Assembly: GCF_020179425.1 (NCBI RefSeq)
Contig: NZ_JAILYM010000011.1
Span: forward strand, 1-64,000
Direction: 5' to 3'
Source of the DNA: Novosphingobium percolationis
GTDB lineage: Bacteria; Pseudomonadota; Alphaproteobacteria; Sphingomonadales; Sphingomonadaceae
Length of the DNA stretch: 64,000 bases
Below, one piece after another: positions 45,531 through 53,934 of this stretch. A program made the translations under genes and the position numbers. The stretch's first letter is position 1; each line of letters opens with the position of its first letter. The notes under the pieces were generated by a model that saw only the letters and a program-made list of their open reading frames with translations, ran no database searches and was not told the DNA's origin.

Positions 45531-46409
45531 ATGAATGATCTAATTCCGCCAGAAGATATCACGAAATGGATTCCTGGACGCAAAACGATCGACAGCACTG
45601 CACAAGGCTGGCGCGGATTAACATTAATGGGTTATCGTTACGCTGGCCTCGAAGTCGAGATTCCGCCGATGCGGGATTATATGATCGTGGTCTATCAAGA
45701 CGCCGATACCAGCATGCGCCGTCGTTGCAATGGCCCTTGGCAAACCGAGAAACTTCGGCCGGGCTCCATTTCCCTGCTCACACGGGGTGAACAATCGACG
45801 TGGCAATGGGACGATGCGATCAACGTCAGGCATATCTATCTTGGCCATAGTGCGATCAGCGAAACCGCTGCCCAAATATTTGACCGGGACCTCGCGAGCA
45901 TCGATATTGCAGACCGTGTTTGTACGACGGATAATATGATCCAATTCTGTCTAAATATGCTTGAACAGGAATACAGTGGTTTTGGAGTAGGCGAGTGCCT
46001 CTTCATTGATGCATTACGAACGCAACTTGCAGTCCACCTGATCAGAAACTATGCTGATATTGCAATAAAGGAAACTCATATTGGTACTTTAGGATCAAAT
46101 TTGCGGAAGGTGGTTTCAGAGTACATCGAGGAATCGCTAGGCGATCGAATTCATCTCGAGGATTTGGCATCGATCGCGGGATTAAGCCCGTTTCATTTTT
46201 CCCGAAGGTTCAAGCTCGAATTCGGCGTGACACCACATGCATTCGTAATTCAACGAAAAATTAAGAAAGCAAAGGCATTGCTTCTCAAACGGGATCTGCC
46301 TTTGAAAGCGATTGCGGCTGATTGCGGTTTCTCCGATCAAAGCCATATGAACAGAACATTCAGAAAGGTGTTAGGCATTACACCAGCGGAATATCGCCGA
46401 TCTGCCTAG
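45531..46409 (+). CDS. AraC-family transcriptional activator (ChnR-like position)
   Basis: The product has 292 residues. The C-terminal DNA-binding domain (about 190-290) has two HTHs: HLEDLASIAGLSPFHFSRRF, and PLKAIAADCGFSDQSHMNR with LGITPAEYRR. The N-terminal 180 residues are the ligand-binding part. ChnR, the activator of the cyclohexanone genes in Acinetobacter, is also AraC/XylS type. The gene is noticeably more AT-rich than its neighbours, suggesting separate acquisition. Its TAG stop (46407-46409) lies inside the CTAG target site of the adjoining IS701 element. Confidence 0.9.
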   Translation: MNDLIPPEDITKWIPGRKTIDSTAQGWRGLTLMGYRYAGLEVEIPPMRDYMIVVYQDADTSMRRRCNGPWQTEKLRPGSISLLTRGEQSTWQWDDAINVRHIYLGHSAISETAAQIFDRDLASIDIADRVCTTDNMIQFCLNMLEQEYSGFGVGECLFIDALRTQLAVHLIRNYADIAIKETHIGTLGSNLRKVVSEYIEESLGDRIHLEDLASIAGLSPFHFSRRFKLEFGVTPHAFVIQRKIKKAKALLLKRDLPLKAIAADCGFSDQSHMNRTFRKVLGITPAEYRRSA

Positions 46410-47845
46410 CACTACTTTGGCAGAAATGTGATTTTGGGGATTCCCCTGACGTCGAATGCGTGATTCATGGAGAGCCAGCTTTGACGGAGGCTGGCGATGG
46501 GCGAGAACTGGCAGGCAGACTTGGAGCGGTGGCTTGGCCCGTATTTGGAGGGGCTGGGGAACAAGACAGGACGTCGGATGTGTCCGGCCTATATCGCCGG
46601 CCTGATTGGGCCGGGTGATCGCAAGAGCATTCAGCCCATGGCGGCCCGGTCGGACGCGGTCGCTTATGACCGGCTGCATCATTTCATCGGTGCCGGCCTG
46701 TGGGACAGCGCCCCGCTGGAAGCGACCTTGTGGAGCCAGGCGGACGAACTGGTTGGCGGTGACGACGCTTGGCTGATCATCGACGACACCGCCCTGCCGA
46801 AGAAGGGCAAGGCGTCAGTGGGTGTCGCACCCCAATACGCCACGGCGCTGGGCAAGAACGCGAACTGCCAGACGCTGGTGTCAGTGACGTTGGCCTCCGG
46901 CGAAGTTCCACTCATGCTGAGCTTGCGTTTGTTCCTACCGGAAAGCTGGACGAGCGATGTTGGGCGGATGGACAAGGCCGGCGTGCCTGCTTCCTTGCAG
47001 GAATATCGCACGAAGCCAGAGATCGCGATCGAGGAGATCGATCGCGTTATCGCGGCCGGGGTGCGCTTCGGCTGCGTGCTGGCCGATGCCGGTTATGGGT
47101 TGTCCGCTCCGTTCCGGCAGGCACTGAGCGAGCGCGGCCTGTGCTGGGCCGTCGGCATCCCCCCGGCACCAGAAGATCTACCCGGCCGACGTGCAACTGA
47201 TCTTTCCGGTCGCTGGTCGCGGGCGGCCCCGGGTGCGGCACGTGCCGGACGTCAAATCCCGGGCCGCACACACCATGCTCGAAGCCGCGAAGTGGCGTCA
47301 GGTTAGTTGGCGCAAGGGAACGAAGGGACGCCTAGCCGCACGCTTTGCCGCCGTGCGTGTGCGCATCGCCGACGGAGCTCCCCAGCGGATCGGCTCCGCC
47401 GGAGCCCAGCACATGCCGGGGGAGGAAGCCTGGCTGGTGGGCGAGCATCGCTCGAACGGCGAACGCAAATGCTATCTCTCGAACCTGCCCGCCGGCACCC
47501 CGGTCAAGGACCTGGCCGGCGCAATCAAAGCGCGCTGGATATGCGAGCAAGCTCATCAGCAACTCAAGGAAGAGCTCGGCCTGGATCACTTCGAGGGCCG
47601 GTCCTGGACCGGACTCCACCGCCACGCTTTAATGACCATGATGGCCTATGCCTACCTCCAAAGCCGCCGGATCGCTCAGGCGGGACGGAAAAAAAAGAGT
47701 CCTTGGCCCGCCGCCGCAACCCACACTGCCAGCAGTGCGCCAAGCCATTCTTGACCACCTGTCACGCTCTCCACCGCCCCAATGTCCTCGCTGCGGATGC
47801 CTCTTGAACGCAAGGTCAACCAAACTTCTGCCAAAGTAGTGCTAG
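46406..47845. mobile_element. IS701-family insertion sequence with CTAG target duplication
   Basis: Inverted ends CACTACTTTGGCAGAA (46410-46425) and TTCTGCCAAAGTAGTG (47826-47841) match perfectly over 16 bp. CTAG at 46406-46409 and 47842-47845 fits the YTAR target duplication of this family. Element length is about 1432 bp. The left target copy forms the stop codon of the AraC gene; the right end truncates a TPR gene. Confidence 0.85.
46497..47839 (+). pseudogene. IS701-family transposase with two +1 frameshifts
   Basis: The first frame from ATG 46497 has DDAWLIIDDTALPKKGKASVG and VLADAGYG, typical IS701 DDE motifs. At the C6 run (47159-47164) the frame shifts; sense continues with YPADVQLIFPVAGRGRP, then RWICEQAHQQLKEELGLDHF. 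At an A8 run (about 47689-47696) it shifts again, and the third frame gives LPAVRQAILDHL and CPRCGCLLN, ending at TAG 47837-47839 inside the right inverted repeat. Removing one C and one A restores a protein of about 447 residues. Both changes are single-base gains in homopolymers, so read error is possible. Confidence 0.85.
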
Positions 47846-48748
47846 GGTCTCGGCCTTTGCATACCATTCGTGCCCCGCAGGGAGGTCCCCAAGCTCGATG
47901 TGGACAGCGCCCAACAAAGTGCATGGTCTATAGTCGCTTGAGGTCAGTTGATGCGCTTCGCTTGCCAGTGCCTTCGCCTCGTCGAGGCGGCGCAGGTCAC
48001 GCATTGCTCCGCCACGCGTTGTCGCCAAGGCCGACCTAAGTTTGGGATTTGATCCGACCTTTGCCAAGGCCGCGTCGGTCAGACGCAAAGCTCGCTCCGG
48101 TTCACCAGCCTTACGCCAATGCCCGCTCGCATTCACGGCATTCCAGGGATCACCGCTGCTTTCCCATGCTTTGGTCAGGGCTTCGGCTTCCAACGCATGC
48201 CAGGCTCTCTGCAGTTCGTCGGTCCAGCAGTAATCGGCCTCGGTCTTGAGCCATGCGAGGTCCTCGACAGTGAGGCGTTGCCCGGTGGCGACCTGCCTGA
48301 GTAGCGCCATCACGCGCCGATAATCTTCGCTTTCGATATATCCCACGCCGAAGCGTTGCCGCAGTTCCTTGGCCTCTCGATTTCGACGGAGGGCGGGGTC
48401 ATTAGCCATGGCGGCGAAGGTTGCCTTGACCGCAGCGGCTCTGGCATCAGCGCGTTCCGCCAATTCTGCCGCATCCTTCACGGCCTTGACCGAAGCCTCT
48501 TCAATGCGCGCGGCTTGCTCCTGCTCGGCCGCGGCCTGAAACTCTCCCAGGGTTGCCTTACCGTCCGTCAAGGTGACGAGTGCATGCAGGCCGGTCGTGG
48601 CGAGAAACTGCCGCTGTAGCGTGGCCACCTGCTCGCCTGCATCGATCCTCAAGAGAATCCCGTTTAACCGGGCGCCCAGTTGAGTGGCGCCGGGGAGGTC
48701 CTCAAGAAAATAGCGTTCCGCTAGGTCCGTGTGGTGAGATCGTGTCAT
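47816..48748 (-). CDS. TPR-repeat protein, C-terminus truncated by the IS701 element
   Basis: The product has 310 residues. There is an Ala/Glu-rich coiled coil (about 80-130), then TPR-like repeats (NAVNASGHWRKAGEPERALRL; AMRDLRRLDEAKALASEAHQL; LGAVHIELGDLPAGHEWYAKAE). The last residues ALLWQKFG are encoded by the IS end, so the native C-terminus is lost. Function is unknown; such proteins often accompany toxin, nuclease or defence genes. It diverges from the nuclease/M15-like gene. Confidence 0.6.
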   Translation of the reverse strand: MTRSHHTDLAERYFLEDLPGATQLGARLNGILLRIDAGEQVATLQRQFLATTGLHALVTLTDGKATLGEFQAAAEQEQAARIEEASVKAVKDAAELAERADARAAAVKATFAAMANDPALRRNREAKELRQRFGVGYIESEDYRRVMALLRQVATGQRLTVEDLAWLKTEADYCWTDELQRAWHALEAEALTKAWESSGDPWNAVNASGHWRKAGEPERALRLTDAALAKVGSNPKLRSALATTRGGAMRDLRRLDEAKALASEAHQLTSSDYRPCTLLGAVHIELGDLPAGHEWYAKAETLALLWQKFG

Positions 48749-48929
48749 TGCCCTATTTTACGCTCGCGGTCCTGCGCGCCGAGGATATCTTCACTTCCGA
48801 CATCGTGCGACTTTCTATGTGGCACGCTGGCCTTTTGGATCTCTTAACATCTCAAGGCGAGCTCGTCGTATGGCCGTGAGCCTATTGCCTGCTGTTGACA
48901 TGATGCTGGAAGAAAAGGAGCTCGGCGCC

Positions 48930-50204
48930 ATGCAAAGTGAATCGACCATCCGCCGCCTGCATGTCCCGGTATTGCGACCCGAAGACGTGATCCATCACCT
49001 CGGATCTCCAACGCATTGGCAGCCAGGTCGTTCTGCCAAATCGGTGGCTGATCTCTGGTTTTCTGTGAACGGGCTTCCGCCTTCAGTGAAATCGGCTCTC
49101 AATCATGACCCCGCGTTCAAGGGAGCTACATTGGTCGATGCGTTTTTTGAGCGCCCGGTCGACCTTGGTGATGGTCAGCGACCGAGTCAGACCGACCTCA
49201 TGGCGATCCTTCGTCTTAATAGGCACCTTGGTGTTCTGGCCGTCGAGGCGAAAGTGGACGAGACTTTCGGCCCGACAGTCCAGGAGTGGCTTTCAGAAGC
49301 AAAAGGGGATGCGACCGCACGCCCGGCACGCCTGGAGCGGCTATGCCGAAATCTCGATCTCGATCCGGCGACGGTCGGGAAAATTCGATACCAACTCATT
49401 CACCGCACGGCCTCCGCAGTCATCGAAGCCCAACGCTATTGCGCGCGCGATGCAGCGATGATCGTTCAGAGCTTTTGCCCGAAACGCTCTTGGTTTGACG
49501 ACTACCGGGCCTTTGCCGAGGCCATGGGTTTTCCAGATGCGCCAGTCGGCGCAATCACTCCGGCAAAGGTCTGCGACGGCGTTGCGCTGCGGATCGGATG
49601 GGTAGCGGAGCCAAACGGAGGGGCGATCAAGCGGCTCGGGACGGCACGAACCGTTCCTGCGCTCACGGAATTGGGCCGGGTACAGCTGTCGAAATCCTTC
49701 TTCATGCGTGACATGCTCTATTCGGAAGTGGCCATGGTCCACGGGCTCAACAACGCGCCCGATGACCCGGACCTAGCCATTAAGGCGGGCAAGCGGCTGT
49801 GCGAGGACCTGCTCGAGCCACTGCAGGATCAGTGGGGGCGGATCGCGATCCGCTCGGCTTACCGCTCGTGCGAGGTGAACGGCTTCTGCAACGAAATGCA
49901 GCGCAAGAAGAAGGCTGGCTACACCTGCGCGTCCAACGAGAGCAACTACGCCGGACACATTTGGGATCGCCTTGACGCCGGAGGCTGCTTGGGGGCGATG
50001 GCCTGCGTAGTCGTTCCCAGTTTCTGGGCGAACAATCAGGAGCCAGGTGATTGGCGGATCCTGGCGCGATGGATTCACGAGAATCTGCCTTATTCGACGC
50101 TGTATTTCTTTCCGACCTATTGGGCGTTCAACATCGGCTGGCATGAGCGGCCCGAACGGACGATCAAAAGCTATGCGGAGCCGGCAGGCCTATTCACGCC
50201 TTAA
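48930..50204 (+). CDS. Two-domain protein: PD-(D/E)XK-nuclease-like N-terminus and M15-peptidase-like C-terminus
   Basis: The product has 424 residues from ATG 48930, chosen because AAAAGGAG lies 9 bp upstream; in-frame ATGs at 48819 and 48870 are less supported. N-terminal region (about 1-245): LMAILRLNRHLGVLAVEAKVDETFG looks like a PD-(D/E)XK core with E-A-K, as in DUF6946-type proteins. C-terminal region (about 250-424): RIAIRSAYRSCEVN, YAGHIWDRLDAGG and WRILARWIHENLPYSTLYF resemble the SGYRS and HxxxxxxD pattern of D-Ala-D-Ala carboxypeptidase-like (M15) domains. The pairing is unusual. Domain calls are by pattern only. Confidence 0.6.
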   Translation: MQSESTIRRLHVPVLRPEDVIHHLGSPTHWQPGRSAKSVADLWFSVNGLPPSVKSALNHDPAFKGATLVDAFFERPVDLGDGQRPSQTDLMAILRLNRHLGVLAVEAKVDETFGPTVQEWLSEAKGDATARPARLERLCRNLDLDPATVGKIRYQLIHRTASAVIEAQRYCARDAAMIVQSFCPKRSWFDDYRAFAEAMGFPDAPVGAITPAKVCDGVALRIGWVAEPNGGAIKRLGTARTVPALTELGRVQLSKSFFMRDMLYSEVAMVHGLNNAPDDPDLAIKAGKRLCEDLLEPLQDQWGRIAIRSAYRSCEVNGFCNEMQRKKKAGYTCASNESNYAGHIWDRLDAGGCLGAMACVVVPSFWANNQEPGDWRILARWIHENLPYSTLYFFPTYWAFNIGWHERPERTIKSYAEPAGLFTP

Positions 50205-50321
50205 GATGGAAAAGCGAACAGACGTAATCATGGAGGCAAGGTCGCCTGTCTCGGGTCGACGCCAAGTCAGCAATAGCTCGACCGCACCCTCCCTTGCGCA
50301 ATCAGCAAGCCTCCGTTAAGG

Positions 50322-50340
50322 CGTTACCTATTAGGTAACG
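50322..50340. promoter_or_regulatory. Perfect palindrome upstream of the toxin gene (probable antitoxin operator)
   Basis: CGTTACC-tatta-GGTAACG, with 7-bp arms and a 5-bp centre, ends 16 bp upstream of the HigB-like start. HigA-type antitoxins repress their own operon through such palindromes. Confidence 0.65.
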
Positions 50341-50356
50341 AAAATGAGCCATTCTC

Positions 50357-50692
50357 TTGGATATCGATTTTCGAAAGCGCAAGCTCGAGAAGACCTTCAA
50401 TGCGCAGGCAGAATTGCTCAAAGCCTATGGGACACCCATGGCCAAGGCGATCATGAAGCGCATGACGGTGCTTCGTGCTTCGCGCGACCTGAGTCTGGTG
50501 CCGGTTACGCCTCCCGAACGAAGGCATCAGCTGACCGAGCACCGGGACGAGCAGTTTGCAGTCGACTTGGTTCATCCCAAGCGACTGATTTTTGAAGTGA
50601 ACCATGATCCAATCCCTCGCAACGAAGACGGGGGAATCGATCTAACCAAGGTGACAGCGATAACGATCATCGAAGTGGTCGATTATCACTGA
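50357..50692 (+). CDS. higB: HigB/RelE-type toxin
   Basis: The product has 111 residues from TTG 50357. It starts MDIDFRKRKLEKTFN and continues with YGTPMAKAIMKRM, the usual N-terminus of HigB-like proteins, then FAVDLVHPKRLIFEVNHDP and ends with AITIIEVVDYH. These toxins cleave mRNA at the ribosome. The TTG start with no clear ribosome binding site would keep expression low. It overlaps the partner gene by one base (TGATG). Confidence 0.8.
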   Translation: MDIDFRKRKLEKTFNAQAELLKAYGTPMAKAIMKRMTVLRASRDLSLVPVTPPERRHQLTEHRDEQFAVDLVHPKRLIFEVNHDPIPRNEDGGIDLTKVTAITIIEVVDYH

Positions 50693-51804
50693 TGGAGAAT
50701 GCAACGATGGCGACCGCAGCCAATCAGTTCCGACCGGACTATGCCGTTCCACCCGGCTGGATCCTCGAAGAACGCCTGGAAGTCCATGGCATGTCACAAG
50801 CTGAGTTCGCTCGGCGATGCGGGCGCTCGGCCAAGCTCATCAGCGAGATTATTGCCGGCAAGGCACCACTTGAACCGGAAACTGCAATCCAGTTCGAGAA
50901 GGTTCTCGGAGTTGACGCCGATCTGTGGCTCTCGATCGAGTCCGGTTACCAGCTCCATCGAGCCCGTGAGGCTGACGCAGCACGGGCAAAGGACGCTATC
51001 GCCTGGTCGAAGACATTCCCCATCAATGACTTGGTAAAGCGCCGCTGCTTCCCAAAGCCCGTCAATCCCGTCGACGCGGTCTCGAAGCTGCTTGCGTTCT
51101 TCGGCGTAGGATCGCTCGACGCTTGGAATAGCCAGTACGGCTTGGCGAAGGTTGCCTATCGGCACTCACCGTCGTTCAAAAGCAATGAAGTTGCGCTCGC
51201 GACCTGGCTGCGTCTCGGCGAACTCGATGCGGAGCAGCAGGAGTGTGCAGATTATAGCGAAACGCAGTTCAAGCTGGCGTTGAAGCAGATCCGTGCCCTC
51301 ACGCGTGAACCCGTCGAGCGAGCCGTTCCCCTTGTGCGCGCGCTCTGCAACGAGGCCGGTGTCGCAGTCGCTTTAGTGCCGCCGCTTGCAAAGACCGCGC
51401 TTAGTGGCGCCGCATGGTGGATTTCGCCTCGTAAGCCCGTGATCCAGCTCAGTGCACGCCATAAATCAGACGACCATTTGTGGTTCAGCTTCTTTCACGA
51501 AGCCGCGCACATTCTGCTCCACAGCAAGAAGAACGTTTTCGTCGATGACAAGTCGCGCGATGGCACCGACGAGGAAAAGGAGGCCGATGCATGGGCCTGC
51601 AACACTCTCGTTCCGACTTCCGCGTGGAGACAGTTCGTCGCAACCGAACCGCGCAGCGAACGGGCGGTTCTCGACTTTGCTGACAGCCAGGGTATCGCGC
51701 CAGGCATTGTCGTCGGCATGCTTCAACACAGCGGCATCTTGCCTTGGACCCATTTGAATGGCCTGAAGATCCGCCTCAAGTGGTCAACCGGCGCCGAGGA
51801 TTGA
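50692..51804 (+). CDS. HigA-like antitoxin fused to an ImmA/IrrE-family metallopeptidase domain
   Basis: The product has 370 residues. The N-terminal HTH (about 25-75) includes SQAEFARRCGRSAKLISEII and IQFEKVLGVDADLWL, typical of HigA/XRE antitoxins. The C-terminal domain has the zinc-protease motif HEAAH (about 269-273) with EEKEADAWACNTL downstream, the third ligand region of ImmA/IrrE. This architecture occurs with RelE/HigB toxins. The peptidase may cleave a repressor, possibly the nearby S24-type protein; that link is inference. Confidence 0.88.
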   Translation: MENATMATAANQFRPDYAVPPGWILEERLEVHGMSQAEFARRCGRSAKLISEIIAGKAPLEPETAIQFEKVLGVDADLWLSIESGYQLHRAREADAARAKDAIAWSKTFPINDLVKRRCFPKPVNPVDAVSKLLAFFGVGSLDAWNSQYGLAKVAYRHSPSFKSNEVALATWLRLGELDAEQQECADYSETQFKLALKQIRALTREPVERAVPLVRALCNEAGVAVALVPPLAKTALSGAAWWISPRKPVIQLSARHKSDDHLWFSFFHEAAHILLHSKKNVFVDDKSRDGTDEEKEADAWACNTLVPTSAWRQFVATEPRSERAVLDFADSQGIAPGIVVGMLQHSGILPWTHLNGLKIRLKWSTGAED

Positions 51805-51851
51805 GCGGTCGTGCGCCTCGCTCTGACGGGGCAACGCTCGAGCCGGCGGAT

Positions 51852-52475
51852 TCACGCTAGCTGCATGCCGATCCAGATGACGCGCCCTACGATCTGTATC
51901 GCGTTTCTGATTAGTCCATCCCAGTTGGGATAGTTTGGATTGTCAGTCAGTACGGCGATGCGGTTTCGCGCCGGTTCGAGCGCGATCCTTCGTACCAGCA
52001 ATCCGGTATCGGCTCGGATGACGTAGAGTCCGTCGCGAGGATTTTCGTTGGCGAGATAGCGCTGAATCAGCACCTCATCGCCATCCCGCAATGTCGGATA
52101 CATCGCGTCGCCTTCGATTCTGACGATCGAAACTCCCGTCGGCTTGTGACTGAGACTGCGCAGCCATGCCTCGTCGACCAGACGGACACGCCCAAGGCTA
52201 TCGTCAGCATCGGTGGCGCCAAGAACCGGGATCGCAATCGTCGATAGCCCCGCGCTTTCCGGAACCTCGTCTCCGCCAAAGACAGCGGCGGGGACGCCAA
52301 AATGAACCGACAGCTGCGCGATGTCGCTGTCGTCGAGATGCGCCGGGCTACCCCGCTTGATGAACTGTTGGATGTAGGCCGCATTCCGGCTCAGCAGGCG
52401 CGAGACTGACGAATAAGATTCGCCCCGTTCCTTGATTAGCTCGTCGAGCGCGCGGCGAGGATCGAGCTTGGCCAT
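51852..52475 (-). CDS. LexA/S24-family phage-type repressor lacking the catalytic Ser-Lys dyad
   Basis: The product has 207 residues. The N-terminal HTH region reads SYSSVSRLLSRNAAYIQQFI (about 20-39). The C-terminal S24 fold has VRIEGDAMYPTLRDGDEVLI, where the usual catalytic Ser of GDSM is Ala124, and LLVRRIALEP, where the usual Lys is Arg. Without the dyad it should not self-cleave in the SOS response. It is convergent with the antitoxin gene. A member of the XRE/S24 repressors; the target is unknown. Confidence 0.85.
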   Translation of the reverse strand: MAKLDPRRALDELIKERGESYSSVSRLLSRNAAYIQQFIKRGSPAHLDDSDIAQLSVHFGVPAAVFGGDEVPESAGLSTIAIPVLGATDADDSLGRVRLVDEAWLRSLSHKPTGVSIVRIEGDAMYPTLRDGDEVLIQRYLANENPRDGLYVIRADTGLLVRRIALEPARNRIAVLTDNPNYPNWDGLIRNAIQIVGRVIWIGMQLA

Positions 52476-52522
52476 TCCTACGATTTCCTAGAACATGTTT
52501 CGTAATTCGAAGGAGCAATCCC

Positions 52523-52533
52523 ATTCGGCGAAT
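52523..52533. promoter_or_regulatory. Short palindrome upstream of the S24 gene
   Basis: ATTCG-g-CGAAT, 11 bp, lies 48-58 bp upstream of the S24 start and is a candidate autoregulatory site. It is short, so chance occurrence cannot be excluded. Confidence 0.3.
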
Positions 52534-52647
52534 CCATTTCCGATTGCTACCCTCACATTGGTTTGCGGACGTCGGAAGTTTGCAGGGCTCCTGCCGCGAG
52601 ATTAAATGACGCCGCGCCAAAATGCTATGTTTTCATGGAGGATAGTG

Positions 52648-53697
52648 TTGGCAGGTCGGAGGTACTGGGTTGGTTTGGATACCGGAGTTGCGGAAACAGC
52701 AGTGTGCCTCATCGACGAATTCGGTGAAATCCTGTTCGAAGGAAAACGAGAAACGCATGCTGGCCAGATAAAGGATATCCTGCGCCCATTTGGTGTCGAA
52801 GCGGTGCAGCGCATCACCATCGAAGCGGGCGTAGGCACTCACATGGTGCGTGAACTCCAGGCTCAGGGCTTTCCCGTCTATGTCGCTGAGGTTCGTCGTG
52901 CCTCCAAGTTCCTCGCTATCCGGCGGCAGAAGACTGACTCCAACGATGCGAGAGGGCTTGCGGAGCTCGGCCGCGTCGGACGCACCATCGGGGCAGAGGT
53001 CTTCGTAAAGCCACTCGACTGTCAGAACTTGCGCAGCCTCCTCAATGTCCGCAAGAACCTCATTCAGCAGCGCATGAAGATCGACGCCCTGGTTCAGTCC
53101 ATCGTCCGTTTGCACGGAGGAAAGCTGAAGACGAGCAGCGGGGTTGGCAGGCTCGCGAGCGGCATCGAAGATCAGCTGGAAATTCTGCGGGCGGACGGGC
53201 TCGATGTCGATGCCGACGTCCGGCCGCTCATTTCGATTGCGGAAAACCTTCGTTCGCATATTGCAGGAATGGACAAGCGGCTCCGTGCGGCAGCTCTTGC
53301 TCATCCGGTTTGTTCAAACCTCATGACCGTCCCTGGCGTCGGTCCAATCACCGCCTTGTCCTTTTACAGCGCCATCGGCGATCCGTCGCGCTTTCAGCGA
53401 ACCCGCGATGTTGGCCCCTATTTCGGATTGACCCCAACAATCCATCAGTCGGGCGTTCTCGCCCGGGTCGGCCGGATCAGCAGGTTCGGTAGCAAGCTCA
53501 CGCGGACTCACCTGGTTTCGGCTGCCACCGTCTTGCTGTGCTCGACAAAGACGGAAAGCGCACTGCAGGCATGGGGGCTGACACTGAGGAAGAAAGTAGG
53601 CTTGTCGAAAGCCAGGGTTGCTGTGGCTCGAAAGCTGGCGGTCGTCATGCTTCACATGTGGAAGTCTGGATCCTCCTTTGACCCGGCTCGCACATGA
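52648..53697 (+). CDS. IS110-family transposase
   Basis: About 349 residues from TTG 52648, placed 6 bp after GGAGG; the open frame extends to ATG 52606. The N-terminal DEDD RuvC-like domain shows WVGLDTGVAE, RITIEAGVGTH and RQKTDSNDARGL. The C-terminal transposase_20 domain has VPGVGPITALSFYSAIGDPSRF, GPYFGLTPTIHQSG and VAVARKLAVVMLHMWK. This family is guided by a structured element-encoded RNA. The gene seems intact. Element ends were not identified because the family lacks clear terminal repeats. Confidence 0.92.
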   Translation: MAGRRYWVGLDTGVAETAVCLIDEFGEILFEGKRETHAGQIKDILRPFGVEAVQRITIEAGVGTHMVRELQAQGFPVYVAEVRRASKFLAIRRQKTDSNDARGLAELGRVGRTIGAEVFVKPLDCQNLRSLLNVRKNLIQQRMKIDALVQSIVRLHGGKLKTSSGVGRLASGIEDQLEILRADGLDVDADVRPLISIAENLRSHIAGMDKRLRAAALAHPVCSNLMTVPGVGPITALSFYSAIGDPSRFQRTRDVGPYFGLTPTIHQSGVLARVGRISRFGSKLTRTHLVSAATVLLCSTKTESALQAWGLTLRKKVGLSKARVAVARKLAVVMLHMWKSGSSFDPART

Positions 53698-53800
53698 CAA
53701 GTTCCTCCTGACGGAGGGGCAGGCCTGGACCCCGCATCGTTTTCTGGGGCTCTCACCCCGGCGTAGGTAATTGGGCCAGGCCTGCCGATCACAGCCGCCA
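53698..53800 (+). ncRNA. Candidate bridge/seek RNA region downstream of the IS110-family gene
   Basis: Immediately after the transposase stop: hairpin CCTCC-tgac-GGAGG (53704-53717), then an 11-bp long-range stem GGCAGGCCTGG (53718-53728) with CCAGGCCTGCC (53776-53786), enclosing an inner CCCC/GGGG stem. IS1111-type members carry their guide RNA at this 3' position. Structure is seen; the RNA role is inferred. Confidence 0.45.
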
Positions 53801-53934
53801 GACTATCCATTCCAATCGCGTGTTGGACGAGATCGCCTGAGAGTACGCGGGCCAAGTTGGAACGCTTCATGAACGGTTTTCTGCGGGCCTTTCGGTCCCT
53901 ACAAGGCTAGATTTTCTGCTTTTGTTCACGGTGC

